Shown here: positions 56,967 through 64,000 of the stretch, piece after piece
Numbering within the stretch: the first letter of the stretch is position 1
Layout: each line of letters starts with the position of its first letter
NCBI RefSeq assembly: GCF_022179725.1
Contig: NZ_BPRC01000007.1
Coordinates: 174,246 to 238,245, forward strand
Reading direction: 5' to 3'
Source: Methylorubrum aminovorans
GTDB lineage: Bacteria > Pseudomonadota > Alphaproteobacteria > Rhizobiales > Beijerinckiaceae
Length of the DNA stretch: 64,000 bases
The notes under the pieces: model-generated
Told to the model about the DNA's origin: nothing
The model's input: the letters and a program-made list of their open reading frames with translations, nothing else
Database searches by the model: none
Made by a program: the position numbers and the translations under genes

Positions 56967-57348
56967 GGCACGTTCCAACACCGTCGCGATCCCTGAAGGA
57001 CCCTTCGAGGCCGCTTCGCGGCACCTCAGGATGAGGGGATTGGTGGAATGAGCTGATCCTGGCGGAAGAACGCTTCGCGAGGAATTGCACCCTGTCCCAA
57101 TCCTCTGCGATCAACGCTTCTTTCTTGGCACGGCTCCAGCCTTTGATCCGGCGCTCGGCCGCGATGGCATCGGTGATGCGATCGAACCATTCTGCGTAGA
57201 CCCGTGTCACCGGGCGACGGTGATAGGTGTAGCCGATACGGGTTCCGGCCTGATGCTCGGCCAACCGTTTGTCGAGAGGTTCACCCCGGGCTGAGCCGAC
57301 GTAGTAGCTGCCGTCAGCACACCGCAGCATGTAGACGAACGCGGTCAA
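56836..57348 (-). CDS. GIY-YIG nuclease family protein with repeat-derived C-terminal extension
   Basis: The catalytic domain fills the first about 90 residues: AFVYMLRCADGSYYVGSA holds the GIY and YIG strands, KRLAEHQAG the catalytic Arg, and AIAAERRIKGWSRAKKEALI the Glu region. Family members (YhbQ/UvrC-N type) are normally about 90-100 residues. Here the frame lacks a stop and reads 80 residues further, through a palindromic repeat (PHPEVPRSGLEGSF) and antisense to the gatA-linked gene. TTG 57348 is chosen because GAGG lies 7 bases upstream and the N-terminus then matches the family; ATG 57408 would add 20 residues. Inverted repeats flank the gene. Confidence 0.75.
   Translation of the reverse strand: MTAFVYMLRCADGSYYVGSARGEPLDKRLAEHQAGTRIGYTYHRRPVTRVYAEWFDRITDAIAAERRIKGWSRAKKEALIAEDWDRVQFLAKRSSARISSFHQSPHPEVPRSGLEGSFRDRDGVGTCLSASAPAVPHTRALPTRTPISSAPERTSADRPPRGRATAGRSV
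56991..57038. repeat. Palindromic repeat, CCTCAGGATGAGG family (copy 3' of GIY-YIG)
   Basis: The plus strand reads TTCGAGGCCGCTTCGCGGC then ACCTCAGGATGAGG. GCCGC/GCGGC and CCTCA/TGAGG arms give hairpins. It lies inside the extended GIY-YIG frame. Confidence 0.7.
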
Positions 57349-57428
57349 GTCAGCCTCGGCGAAACGGGAAAGGTCTCCGACCTTCCAAGATCCGCTGCCT
57401 CGGCTCAACGGAGATGGAATCCACCCCG

Positions 57429-57476
57429 CTCCTCATGCTGAGGTGCGCGCGGCACGCGTGCCTCGAAGCACGCGCG
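57429..57476. repeat. Palindromic repeat, same family, inverted (copy 5' of GIY-YIG)
   Basis: CTCCTCATGCTGAGGTGCG and TGCCTCGAAGCACGCG are the reverse-orientation equivalent of the copy at 56991-57038, with divergent core. It ends 12 bases before the efflux-pump stop codon. Confidence 0.6.
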
Positions 57477-57488
57477 CCGTCCCTCCCG

Positions 57489-60400
57489 CTACTCCGCCGG
57501 CACCGAGTGACCGTGGCCGGCTCTGCGGGTGTCCTCCGGCGCGGCCTCCGCGTTCTCGCCCGCGGCCACGTCCTTGCGCCGGAACAGGCGCATCACCACC
57601 ACGAAGAACACCGGCACGAAGAACACCGCGAGCACGGTGGCCGAGATCATGCCGCCCATCACGCCGGTGCCGATGGCCTGCTGGCTCTTCGAAGAGGCGC
57701 CGGTGGCGATCGCCAGCGGCACCACGCCGAAGATGAAGGCCAGCGAGGTCATCACGATCGGGCGGAAGCGGAGCGTCGCCGCCTCGATCGTCGCCTGGAC
57801 GATGTTGGTGCCCGGCTTCCACAGGTCCTTGGCAAACTCCACGATCAGGATCGCGTTCTTGGCCGAGAGACCGATGATCGTGATGAGCCCGATCTTGAAG
57901 TAGACGTCGTTGGGCATGCCCCGCAGGTACACCGCCGCCACCGAGCCGATCACGCCGAGCGGGATGACGAGAAGGACCGAGATCGGGATCGCCCAGCTCT
58001 CGTAGAGCGCGGCGAGGCACAGGAACACGATCAGCACCGAGAGGGCCAGCAGCAGCGAGGCCTGGGAGCCCGCCTGCTTCTCCTGCTGCGACTGGCCGGT
58101 CCAGACGTAGCCGAAGCCTTTCGGCATCCGCGTCATCAGCCGCTCCATCTCGGCGATGGCGTCGCCCGAAGTGTAGCCCGCAGCCGGCTCGCCGGTGAAG
58201 CGGACCGACTGGTAGCCGTTGAAGCCGACGATCTGGCTCGGCCCCATGCTCCACTTGAGGTCGGCGAAGGACGACATCGGCACCATGGTGCCCTGGCTGT
58301 TCTTCACCGCGTAGTTGAGGATGTCGGTCGCCTGCATGCGCTGCAGCTGCTCGGCCTGCACGTAGACGCGCTGCATCTTGCCGAGGTTCGGGAAGTCGTT
58401 GGTGTAGACCGAGCCGAGGTTGACCTGGATCGCGTCGTTGATGTCCTCGAACTTCACGCCGAGCGCGGCCGCCTTCTCGCGGTCGATGATGAGCTCGGCC
58501 TGAGGCGTCGGCGGTAGCCCCTCGATCTTCACCGCCTTGAGGATCGGGCTCTGCCGGGCCAGCGCCAGCAGTTGCGCCTCCGCGGCGGCCAGCGCCGAGT
58601 AGCCCTTCTGCGCCCGGTCCTGCAGGCGGAACGAGAAGCCCGCCGCATTGCCGAGGTTGTCCACCGGCGGCGGCTCCTGGGCATCGACGATGGCGTCGCG
58701 GTAGCCGGCAAGCGCTGCGTTGGTGGCAGCCACGAGGGCGTTCGCGGAGTTCGCCGCGTCGCGCTCGGACCAGGGCTTCAGGGTCACGAAGGCCTGGCTC
58801 AGGTTCGGCCCCTGACCCGAGAAGGAGAAGCCGTTGAGCGTGGTCACCGTGGCAACGCCGGGCTGGGCCAGCAGAAACTCCTCGACCTTGCGCACGGCCC
58901 CCTGCGTCCGGTTGAACGAGGCGCCCGGCGGGGTCTGGATGTCGACGGTGAAGAAGCCCTGGTCCTCGATCGGCAGGAAGCCCTCGGGCAGTCGCACGAA
59001 GGCGAAGGCCGTGCCGGCCACCAGGATCAGGTAGATCACCATCACCCGGCCCGACTTCTTGATGCACCACGCCGTGCCGCGGCCGTAGCGGGCCGTCTCC
59101 CGGTCGACGATCCGGTTGAACCAGCCGAAGAAGCCGCCCTTGGCGTGGCCATGGCCCTTCTCGATCGGCTTCAGCAGCGTGGCGCAGAGCGCCGGCGTCA
59201 GGGTCAGCGCCAGCAGGGCCGAGAAGGCGATGGAGGTCACCATCGCGATCGAGAACTGGCGGTAGATGATGCCGACGGAGCCGGGGAAGAAGGCCATCGG
59301 GATGAACACGGCGATCAGCACCAGCGTGATGCCGATGATGGCGCCGGTGATCTGCTCCATCGCCTTGGCCGTCGCCTCCTTCGGCGGCAGCCCCTCCTCG
59401 TTCATGATGCGCTCGACGTTCTCGACCACGACGATGGCGTCGTCGACGAGGATGCCGATGGCGAGCACCATGCCGAACATGGTCAGCACGTTCACCGAGA
59501 AGCCGGCGAGCAGCATCACCATCACGGTGCCCATCAGGGCGATCGGCACGACGATGGTCGGGATCAGGGTGTAGCGGATGTTCTGCAGGAACAGGAACAT
59601 CACGACGAAGACCAGCGCCACCGCCTCGACCAGGGTCATCATGACCTTCTTGATCGAGGCCTTCACGGCAGGGGTGATGTCGTAGGGGATGTCCCACTTC
59701 AGGCCGGGCGGGAAGAACTGCGACAGCTCCTCCATCTTGGCGCGGATGGCGTTGGCGGTCTCGAGCGCGTTGCCGTCGGGGGCGAGCGTCACCGAGATGC
59801 CGGCGGCCTCGCCGCCGTTGAGGCGGGTCGAGAACTGGTAGGCGTCGCCGCCGAGTTCGATCCGGGCCACGTCGCGCAGGCGCACGTTCGAGCCGTCGGG
59901 ATTGGCCCGCAGCACGATCGCGCCGAAATCGTCGACGGTGCTGAGCTGGCCCTTGACGATGATCGGCGAGAACACCGCGTGATCGACCGGGCTCGGCTGC
60001 GCGCCGACGGCGCCGGAGGCGATCTGGATGTTCTGGTTGCGGATCGCCTCGGTGACGTCGCCGGGCGTCAGCGACAGACCGCGCAGCTTGTCCGGATCGA
60101 CCCAGACGCGGAGCGAGCGCTCGGTCGAGTAGAGGGTGGCGCGGCCGACCCCTGGGATGCGGCGGATCTCGTTGATCACGTTGCGCATCAGGAAGTCGCC
60201 GAGGCCGATCTCGTCCATCTTCCCGTCGGTCGAGACCAGGGTGATGATGTTGAGGGTCGCGGCCGACGCTTCCTCGACGAGGATGCCGTTCTGGCGCACC
60301 TCGGCGGGCAGGCGGGCCTCGACGCGCTTGAGGCGGTTCTGCACCTCGACCGAGGCGAGCGCCGGATCGGTGCCGGGCTGGAAGGTCGCCGTGATGTTGA

Positions 60401-60662
60401 TCGAGCCGAAGGAGTCGGTGGTCGACTCGAAGCTCATGATGTTGGCCGCGCCGTTCAGCTCGTCCTCGATCAGGCGGGTCGTACCCGTGTAGAGGCTCTC
60501 CACCGAGGCGCCGGGAAAGGCGGTCGACAGCGCGATCGAGGGGGGCGCGATCACCGGATATTGCGCGACCGGCAGCAGCGGGAGCGAGAGAGCGCCCCCG
60601 AGGATGATGAACAGGGCAACCACCCAGGCGAAGACCGGACGGTCGATGAAGAAGCGGGCCAT
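57489..60662 (-). CDS. RND multidrug efflux transporter, inner-membrane subunit (HAE-1 family)
   Basis: The 1057-residue protein has the AcrB/MexB layout: RFFIDRPVFAWVVALFIILGG at the N-terminus, two large periplasmic loops and 12 membrane segments. The proton-relay Asp pair is in GILVDDAIVVVENVERI near residue 400. GFSFSGQGPNLSQAFVTLKPW and the C-terminal PIVMTSLAFIFGVVPLAIATGA are typical. It exports hydrophobic and amphiphilic drugs using the proton gradient. ATG 60662 (MARFFI) is preferred to ATG 60692. The adaptor gene lies 88 bases upstream. No outer-membrane factor or TetR regulator is adjacent. Confidence 0.95.
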   Translation of the reverse strand: MARFFIDRPVFAWVVALFIILGGALSLPLLPVAQYPVIAPPSIALSTAFPGASVESLYTGTTRLIEDELNGAANIMSFESTTDSFGSINITATFQPGTDPALASVEVQNRLKRVEARLPAEVRQNGILVEEASAATLNIITLVSTDGKMDEIGLGDFLMRNVINEIRRIPGVGRATLYSTERSLRVWVDPDKLRGLSLTPGDVTEAIRNQNIQIASGAVGAQPSPVDHAVFSPIIVKGQLSTVDDFGAIVLRANPDGSNVRLRDVARIELGGDAYQFSTRLNGGEAAGISVTLAPDGNALETANAIRAKMEELSQFFPPGLKWDIPYDITPAVKASIKKVMMTLVEAVALVFVVMFLFLQNIRYTLIPTIVVPIALMGTVMVMLLAGFSVNVLTMFGMVLAIGILVDDAIVVVENVERIMNEEGLPPKEATAKAMEQITGAIIGITLVLIAVFIPMAFFPGSVGIIYRQFSIAMVTSIAFSALLALTLTPALCATLLKPIEKGHGHAKGGFFGWFNRIVDRETARYGRGTAWCIKKSGRVMVIYLILVAGTAFAFVRLPEGFLPIEDQGFFTVDIQTPPGASFNRTQGAVRKVEEFLLAQPGVATVTTLNGFSFSGQGPNLSQAFVTLKPWSERDAANSANALVAATNAALAGYRDAIVDAQEPPPVDNLGNAAGFSFRLQDRAQKGYSALAAAEAQLLALARQSPILKAVKIEGLPPTPQAELIIDREKAAALGVKFEDINDAIQVNLGSVYTNDFPNLGKMQRVYVQAEQLQRMQATDILNYAVKNSQGTMVPMSSFADLKWSMGPSQIVGFNGYQSVRFTGEPAAGYTSGDAIAEMERLMTRMPKGFGYVWTGQSQQEKQAGSQASLLLALSVLIVFLCLAALYESWAIPISVLLVIPLGVIGSVAAVYLRGMPNDVYFKIGLITIIGLSAKNAILIVEFAKDLWKPGTNIVQATIEAATLRFRPIVMTSLAFIFGVVPLAIATGASSKSQQAIGTGVMGGMISATVLAVFFVPVFFVVVMRLFRRKDVAAGENAEAAPEDTRRAGHGHSVPAE

Positions 60663-60750
60663 AAGGGGCTCGTAGCGTCGTGTCGGGTTCAAGCCGGCGA
60701 ACGTCAGGTCATCCGCCGGCGGGACGGTCTTAAGGGCGATCGTTCGACGA

Positions 60751-62112
60751 TCAGTCGGCGTATTGGGCCACGGGCTGTGCGGTCGATCCGGTCGCCGCTG
60801 CGTCCTTGGCCCCGTTCTCCGTGCCGTCGGTGTCGTGGCTGTCGGTGTCGATCGGCTTGCCCTCGTCGGTGGAGACCTCCGTCTTCCAGGGAATGGTCTT
60901 CACCTGGATGCCCGCGGTGATCTTCTGGAAGCCTTCGACGACGACCTTCTCGCCGCCTTCGAGCCCCTCGCGGATCAGCCAGCTGCCGCCGACCACGGGA
61001 CCGACCTCGACCGGCTGGAGCATGACCTTGCCGTCGGGCTTGACCACCCAGACCTCCGGCTTGCCGTCGCTGGTGCGTTGGATCGCCTGCTGCGGCACGG
61101 CGATGGCGTCCGCGTCGATGCCCTGCTTGATCCGGGCGCGGACATACATGCCGGGGAACAGCTCGTTGTGCGGATTGGGGAATTGCACGCGCAGCGTCAC
61201 CTGACCGGTGCTCGGGTCGGCGGTGACGTCGGAGAAGAGCAGGCGGCCGGCCGAGCCGTAGAGCGAGCCGTCATCCATGATGAGGTGGACGTTGGCAGTG
61301 TCGGCGGCGAGCTTGGAGAGCTCGCCCGAGGCGATGTCGCGGCGCAGCTTGTTCAGCTCGCCCACCGACTGGGTGATGTCGACGTAGATCGGGTCGAGCT
61401 GCTGGATCGTGGCGAGGACGCCGGTCACACCGGATTCGATCAGCGTCCCCTCGGTCAGCAGCGCCCGTCCGATGCGGCCGGAGATCGGCGCGCGCACGTC
61501 GGTCCAGGACAGGTTCAGCTTGGCCCGGTCGCGGGCCGCCTTGGCGCCGGCGACCTCGGCCTCGGCCTGCTTCTTGGCGGCAAACGCCGTGTCGTACTGC
61601 GCCTGGCTCGCGGTGTTGCGGGCGAGCAGGGTCTCCAGTCGCTCGGCCTGCTGATTAGCGAGCACCAAAGCCGCCTCGCGGTTGGCCAGCGCCGCCTCGG
61701 CGCTCGCGAGCTCCACCTGATAGGGCGCCGGGTCGATCTTGTAGAGGACGTCGCCCTCGTTGACGGTGCTGCCCTGCTCGAACAGGCGCTTGACCACCAG
61801 CCCCGAGACCCGCGAGCGCACCTCGGCGATGCGCATCGGCGCGACGCGGCCGGGAAGATCGCGGACGTAGGGGATCGGCTGCGGCCGCACGCTGACGACG
61901 CTGACCTCGGGCGGCGGCAGCGGCACCGGCGCAGCGGCCTTCTGCTCGTTGCAGGCCGAGACGGCGACAAGGACGGCGCCGACGAGGAGAGAGGCCGGCA
62001 GGGACCAGCGGGAACGGCTGCGGCCGGCCTTGACGAGACCGGGCCCGCTGCCGGGCGACTGGGTGGACGGCGTCACGATGAGGTTGCTCCTACGAGGCTC
62101 TACGGTTCGCAT
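60751..62112 (-). CDS. RND efflux periplasmic adaptor lipoprotein (MexA/AcrA type)
   Basis: The 453-residue protein has a basic N-terminus, a hydrophobic segment and a lipobox at LVAVSAC near residue 54. The adaptor modules follow: lipoyl-like PYVRDLPGRVAPMRIAEVRSR, a coiled-coil hairpin near 130-190 (EAALANREAALVLANQQAERL), the second lipoyl half SWTDVRAPISGRIGRALLTEG, and a beta-barrel domain. The C-terminal 40 residues are acidic low-complexity (DTDSHDTDGTENGAKD). ATG 62112 is preferred over 62118 on spacing from GGAAAC. It links the inner-membrane pump to an outer-membrane channel encoded elsewhere. Confidence 0.93.
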   Translation of the reverse strand: MRTVEPRRSNLIVTPSTQSPGSGPGLVKAGRSRSRWSLPASLLVGAVLVAVSACNEQKAAAPVPLPPPEVSVVSVRPQPIPYVRDLPGRVAPMRIAEVRSRVSGLVVKRLFEQGSTVNEGDVLYKIDPAPYQVELASAEAALANREAALVLANQQAERLETLLARNTASQAQYDTAFAAKKQAEAEVAGAKAARDRAKLNLSWTDVRAPISGRIGRALLTEGTLIESGVTGVLATIQQLDPIYVDITQSVGELNKLRRDIASGELSKLAADTANVHLIMDDGSLYGSAGRLLFSDVTADPSTGQVTLRVQFPNPHNELFPGMYVRARIKQGIDADAIAVPQQAIQRTSDGKPEVWVVKPDGKVMLQPVEVGPVVGGSWLIREGLEGGEKVVVEGFQKITAGIQVKTIPWKTEVSTDEGKPIDTDSHDTDGTENGAKDAAATGSTAQPVAQYAD

Positions 62113-62443
62113 CGGCATGTTTCCGGCGGCGAGGCCGCCAGGCCGATGGGCCGGACGCGGGCGGCGATCTTCGTGAGAAGGAAGCCACCCCGCGCCGCGG
62201 GGACGGGCGCAGACCGGATCGGTCTCGCGCACCGTTGCAATCACCGGGCCGCCACGACGATCACGGATCGAAAGGGCCCGGACGAGGATGCCGAAAGCAT
62301 CAGTGATCGGCCGTGCAGGACGACCAAGCGCGGTCGCATTGCATCCTGGGCGCGAAGTTTGGCAATCCGACGACGGCGGCAAATTGCGTCGCGCGATCGC
62401 TCAAGCCCTTCGGAATTCCCGTGTGACCGGGACGGCCGGCCGA
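62113..62443. other. Region upstream of the efflux operon
   Basis: The 331 bases hold the promoter of the efflux genes (minus strand). Frames running through it are shadows. I see no clear dyad for a TetR-type repressor. Confidence 0.45.
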
Positions 62444-62872
62444 TCAGATCCGAGGCGGGCGCTCGAACGGACCGGGCTCTGCGGCGGCAGGGTTCCGGTC
62501 GGAAGCCGGCCGCGGGAGGGACGACGCATCCGCGCCATCCAGACCGGGAAGGATCGCGCTCACGCGCCCATGGCTCGCGATCTCGTCGAGTTCGAGCATC
62601 ACCCGTCCGGTGCGCACGGTGGCGACCGGGTCCGTGTCGGGCCGCTGCTCGAACGTCGCCTCGGCGCGGGCCTGCGGGATGCCGCCGAGCGCTGCACCGT
62701 CGGCCGGCAGGCCAATGACGACGAGCAGGCTCAGCAGCCCGGCCAGAGCGGACAGGACGATGCGGGTCGGGAGGCCGGCAACTGGACGGCCCGGCGAGGC
62801 AGGGCGGGGCATGAGGGTCACGATGACCTCATTGTGGTGGATGAAACGTTGCCATTCAATCGACTGCGACAT
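62444..62872 (-). CDS. Hypothetical single-pass membrane protein
   Basis: The 142-residue protein has one hydrophobic segment (RIVLSALAGLLSLLVVIGL, residues about 39-58) and a long C-terminal part, ending Pro-rich (ERPPRI). An AGGAG lies 14 bases before ATG 62872; ATG 62812 would begin just before the membrane segment and make it a signal peptide. No family recognised. Confidence 0.55.
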   Translation of the reverse strand: MSQSIEWQRFIHHNEVIVTLMPRPASPGRPVAGLPTRIVLSALAGLLSLLVVIGLPADGAALGGIPQARAEATFEQRPDTDPVATVRTGRVMLELDEIASHGRVSAILPGLDGADASSLPRPASDRNPAAAEPGPFERPPRI

Positions 62873-63106
62873 TCTGGCCGGCTCTCCTGAGCAGCCTCTC
62901 TGGCTTCGCCCCCTGCGGACCACGGCGGGGCCGTCGGCGGATGTGCCGGGCGGCACAGGGCTCCGGAGGAGGCCGAGGATTTGGAACGAGCGTTGCCCGT
63001 AACACACACCCTTGCCTTCCTCCTGCCGTGAGCGGCCGCCCTAAAGCGGTCGACCGGCCCGCCGGACTTCGCTCGCGGCGGTGCCTTTCCGTGGAGGATA
63101 CCCGTC

Positions 63107-63706
63107 GTGACGACCCGATCTTTCCCGCGCCGCTCGGCGCTGCCGCGCTTCGCCGCGATGCTCGTGCTCGGCTGCACCCTCGCGACCGCCGGGCTCGTGC
63201 CGGCGCGCGCCAACCCGCTCGACAGCGGGCCGCTCGCCGACTTCATCAACGTTTTCAAAACGCAGGCCATCCCCCGCGAGACGGTGGCCTATGCCGGCAA
63301 GGAGAAGCCCGGCACGATCGTGATCTCCACGAGTCAGCGCCGGCTCTACTACGTGCTCGGTGGCGGCGAGGCGATCCGCTACGGCGTCGGCGTCGGGCGC
63401 CGCGGCTTCTCATGGTCGGGCACGAAGACGATCACGGGCAAGAAGGAATGGCCGGCCTGGCGCCCGCCGTCGCAGATGCTCGCCCGCCGCCCGGACCTGC
63501 CGCGCTACATGGCCGGCGGCCAGGACAACCCGCTCGGCGCGCGCGCGATGTATCTCGGCTCCTCGCTCTACCGCATCCACGGCTCCAACGAGCCCGAGAC
63601 CATGGGCGCGGCGGTCTCCTCCGGCTGCATCCGCATGACCAACAAGGACGTGGTCGATCTCTACGACCGCGTGCGGATCGGGACGAAGGTGATCGTGAAG
63701 GATTGA
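63107..63706 (+). CDS. L,D-transpeptidase (YkuD family)
   Basis: The 199-residue protein has a signal peptide (LPRFAAMLVLGCTLATAGLV, cleaved after PARA). The YkuD domain follows: IVISTSQRRLYYVL, then His158 in RIHGSNEPETMG and catalytic Cys174 in SSGCIRM. It makes 3-3 crosslinks in peptidoglycan or attaches proteins to it in the periplasm. The GTG start at 63107 is preceded by GGAGG. An IS3-family element begins directly after its stop codon. Confidence 0.93.
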   Translation: MTTRSFPRRSALPRFAAMLVLGCTLATAGLVPARANPLDSGPLADFINVFKTQAIPRETVAYAGKEKPGTIVISTSQRRLYYVLGGGEAIRYGVGVGRRGFSWSGTKTITGKKEWPAWRPPSQMLARRPDLPRYMAGGQDNPLGARAMYLGSSLYRIHGSNEPETMGAAVSSGCIRMTNKDVVDLYDRVRIGTKVIVKD

Positions 63707-63724
63707 TGTGATGTGCCGACGCAG

Positions 63725-63780
63725 GAAGTTTGTCGGTACGAGAGGGTGGATTGTCGGCAGCGACGACTGAAGTTTGTCGG
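63725..63780 (+). repeat. Three iterated sites in the IS left end
   Basis: GAAGTTTGTCGG occurs at 63725-63736 and 63769-63780, with the related GGATTGTCGG at 63748-63757. The about 22-base spacing suggests transposase-binding sites on one DNA face. Confidence 0.65.
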
Positions 63781-63942
63781 CTAGCAAAAATTCCCTCTTC
63801 CCCACAGCCCTGGGCGCCGTTCTTTCTAATCGGGATTGGCGCCGGGAACGGGAACGAATAGCGGGTCGTCCTTCTCTGACCTGACCGGTTGGCTTTGGGC
63901 CGGGCTGATTGAGAGGATCAGCCGGAACGGAAGGAGTCGGAC

Positions 63943-64000
63943 ATGCGGCGAGGTCAGAAGACGAGCGCGGAGCAGGTGGTGCTCAAGCTGCGCCAGATCG
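63943..64000 (+). CDS. IS3-family transposase OrfA, N-terminal fragment (window edge)
   Basis: Only 19 residues are visible, MRRGQKTSAEQVVLKLRQI, matching the start of IS3-family OrfA HTH proteins. AAGGAG lies 7 bases before the ATG. OrfB and the right end are not in the window. Confidence 0.8.
   Translation, partial: MRRGQKTSAEQVVLKLRQI

Larger units (their letters stand above)
63707..64000 (+). mobile_element. Left end of an IS3-family insertion sequence (continues past window)
   Basis: The sequence changes character right after the L,D-transpeptidase stop at 63706. The putative end starts TGTGATGTGCCGACGC and is followed by three iterated GTCGG-type sites and then a transposase start at 63943. 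The exact left boundary and target duplication cannot be fixed because the right end is outside the window. Confidence 0.75.

Noticed and set aside
57433..59697. 754-codon minus-strand frame inside the efflux pump gene
   Set aside because: Same-strand shadow of the 1057-codon pump in another phase, Arg/Gly/His-rich, no domain.
58572..60920. 782-codon plus-strand frame opposite the efflux pump
   Set aside because: Antisense shadow common in GC-rich DNA; the sense strand encodes a full RND protein.
60763..62718. 651-codon plus-strand frame opposite the efflux adaptor
   Set aside because: Antisense shadow without domains; the minus strand has a complete adaptor with lipobox.

Overview
The window is a GC-rich (roughly two thirds G+C by eye) chromosomal segment from an alphaproteobacterium, most likely of the Methylobacterium/Methylorubrum group. 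The evidence is the gene content (a CpdR-type cell-cycle regulator, DUF459 SGNH hydrolase, IalB-family protein, HWE/HisKA_2 kinases, HTH-metK-trmB order), GGAAC-N17-CGTT promoters of the EcfG general stress sigma factor, TTAA-N7-TTAA CtrA-type boxes, and a group I intron in tRNA-Arg(CCU) of the kind known from Agrobacterium. The genus assignment is inference; no 16S or other marker gene is present.

Layout. 1-9.9 kb: glutamate synthase (gltB 3' part, gltD), an MBL-fold hydrolase, a DUF459 hydrolase, lytic transglycosylase overlapping galE, then divergent galU. 9.9-23 kb: N-formylglutamate amidohydrolase divergent from cpdR; a grxC / nitrilase-like / DUF1178 run; a blue-light LOV histidine kinase divergent from msrA; YqhA-type membrane protein, MepA endopeptidase, a stress-promoter PRC-barrel gene, nhaA, tlpA, argH, a second stress-promoter small gene, an IalB-type protein, and a 600-base gene-free gap. 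23-37 kb: two HAD phosphatase-type enzymes, a NodU/CmcH-type carbamoyltransferase, murJ, sodB, a three-PAS HWE kinase, a pair of overlapping glycosyltransferases, an M48 lipoprotein protease and a thermonuclease-like protein.

37-50 kb: tRNA-Arg(CCU) split by a 242-nt group I intron, an XRE regulator, metK with a structured leader that can pair the ribosome binding site, trmB, topA, a sulfite-oxidase-fold molybdoenzyme with its cytochrome b partner, a Met-rich secreted protein, and a pyrB-pyrC'-plsY-dprA run in which the dihydroorotase has lost its metal ligands. 50-64 kb: a secreted SGNH hydrolase translationally coupled to a papain-like secreted protein, a DJ-1/PfpI protein, SUKH-ruvX, a 55-residue membrane protein behind a perfect CtrA box, gatC-gatA, a GIY-YIG nuclease gene bracketed by inverted copies of a short palindromic repeat, an RND efflux pump (inner-membrane and adaptor genes only), an L,D-transpeptidase, and the left end of an IS3-family element that begins right after that gene and runs off the window.

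Most genes are housekeeping and intact. Themes that recur are envelope maintenance (MltB, MepA, L,D-transpeptidase, MurJ, efflux), oxidative/light stress (MsrA, SodB, molybdoenzyme, LOV kinase, EcfG promoters) and cell-cycle control (CpdR, CtrA boxes). No CRISPR array, prophage or large genomic island is visible. The most unusual items are the intron-containing tRNA, the GIY-YIG gene with its flanking repeats, the SGNH/papain-like pair, and the metK leader.
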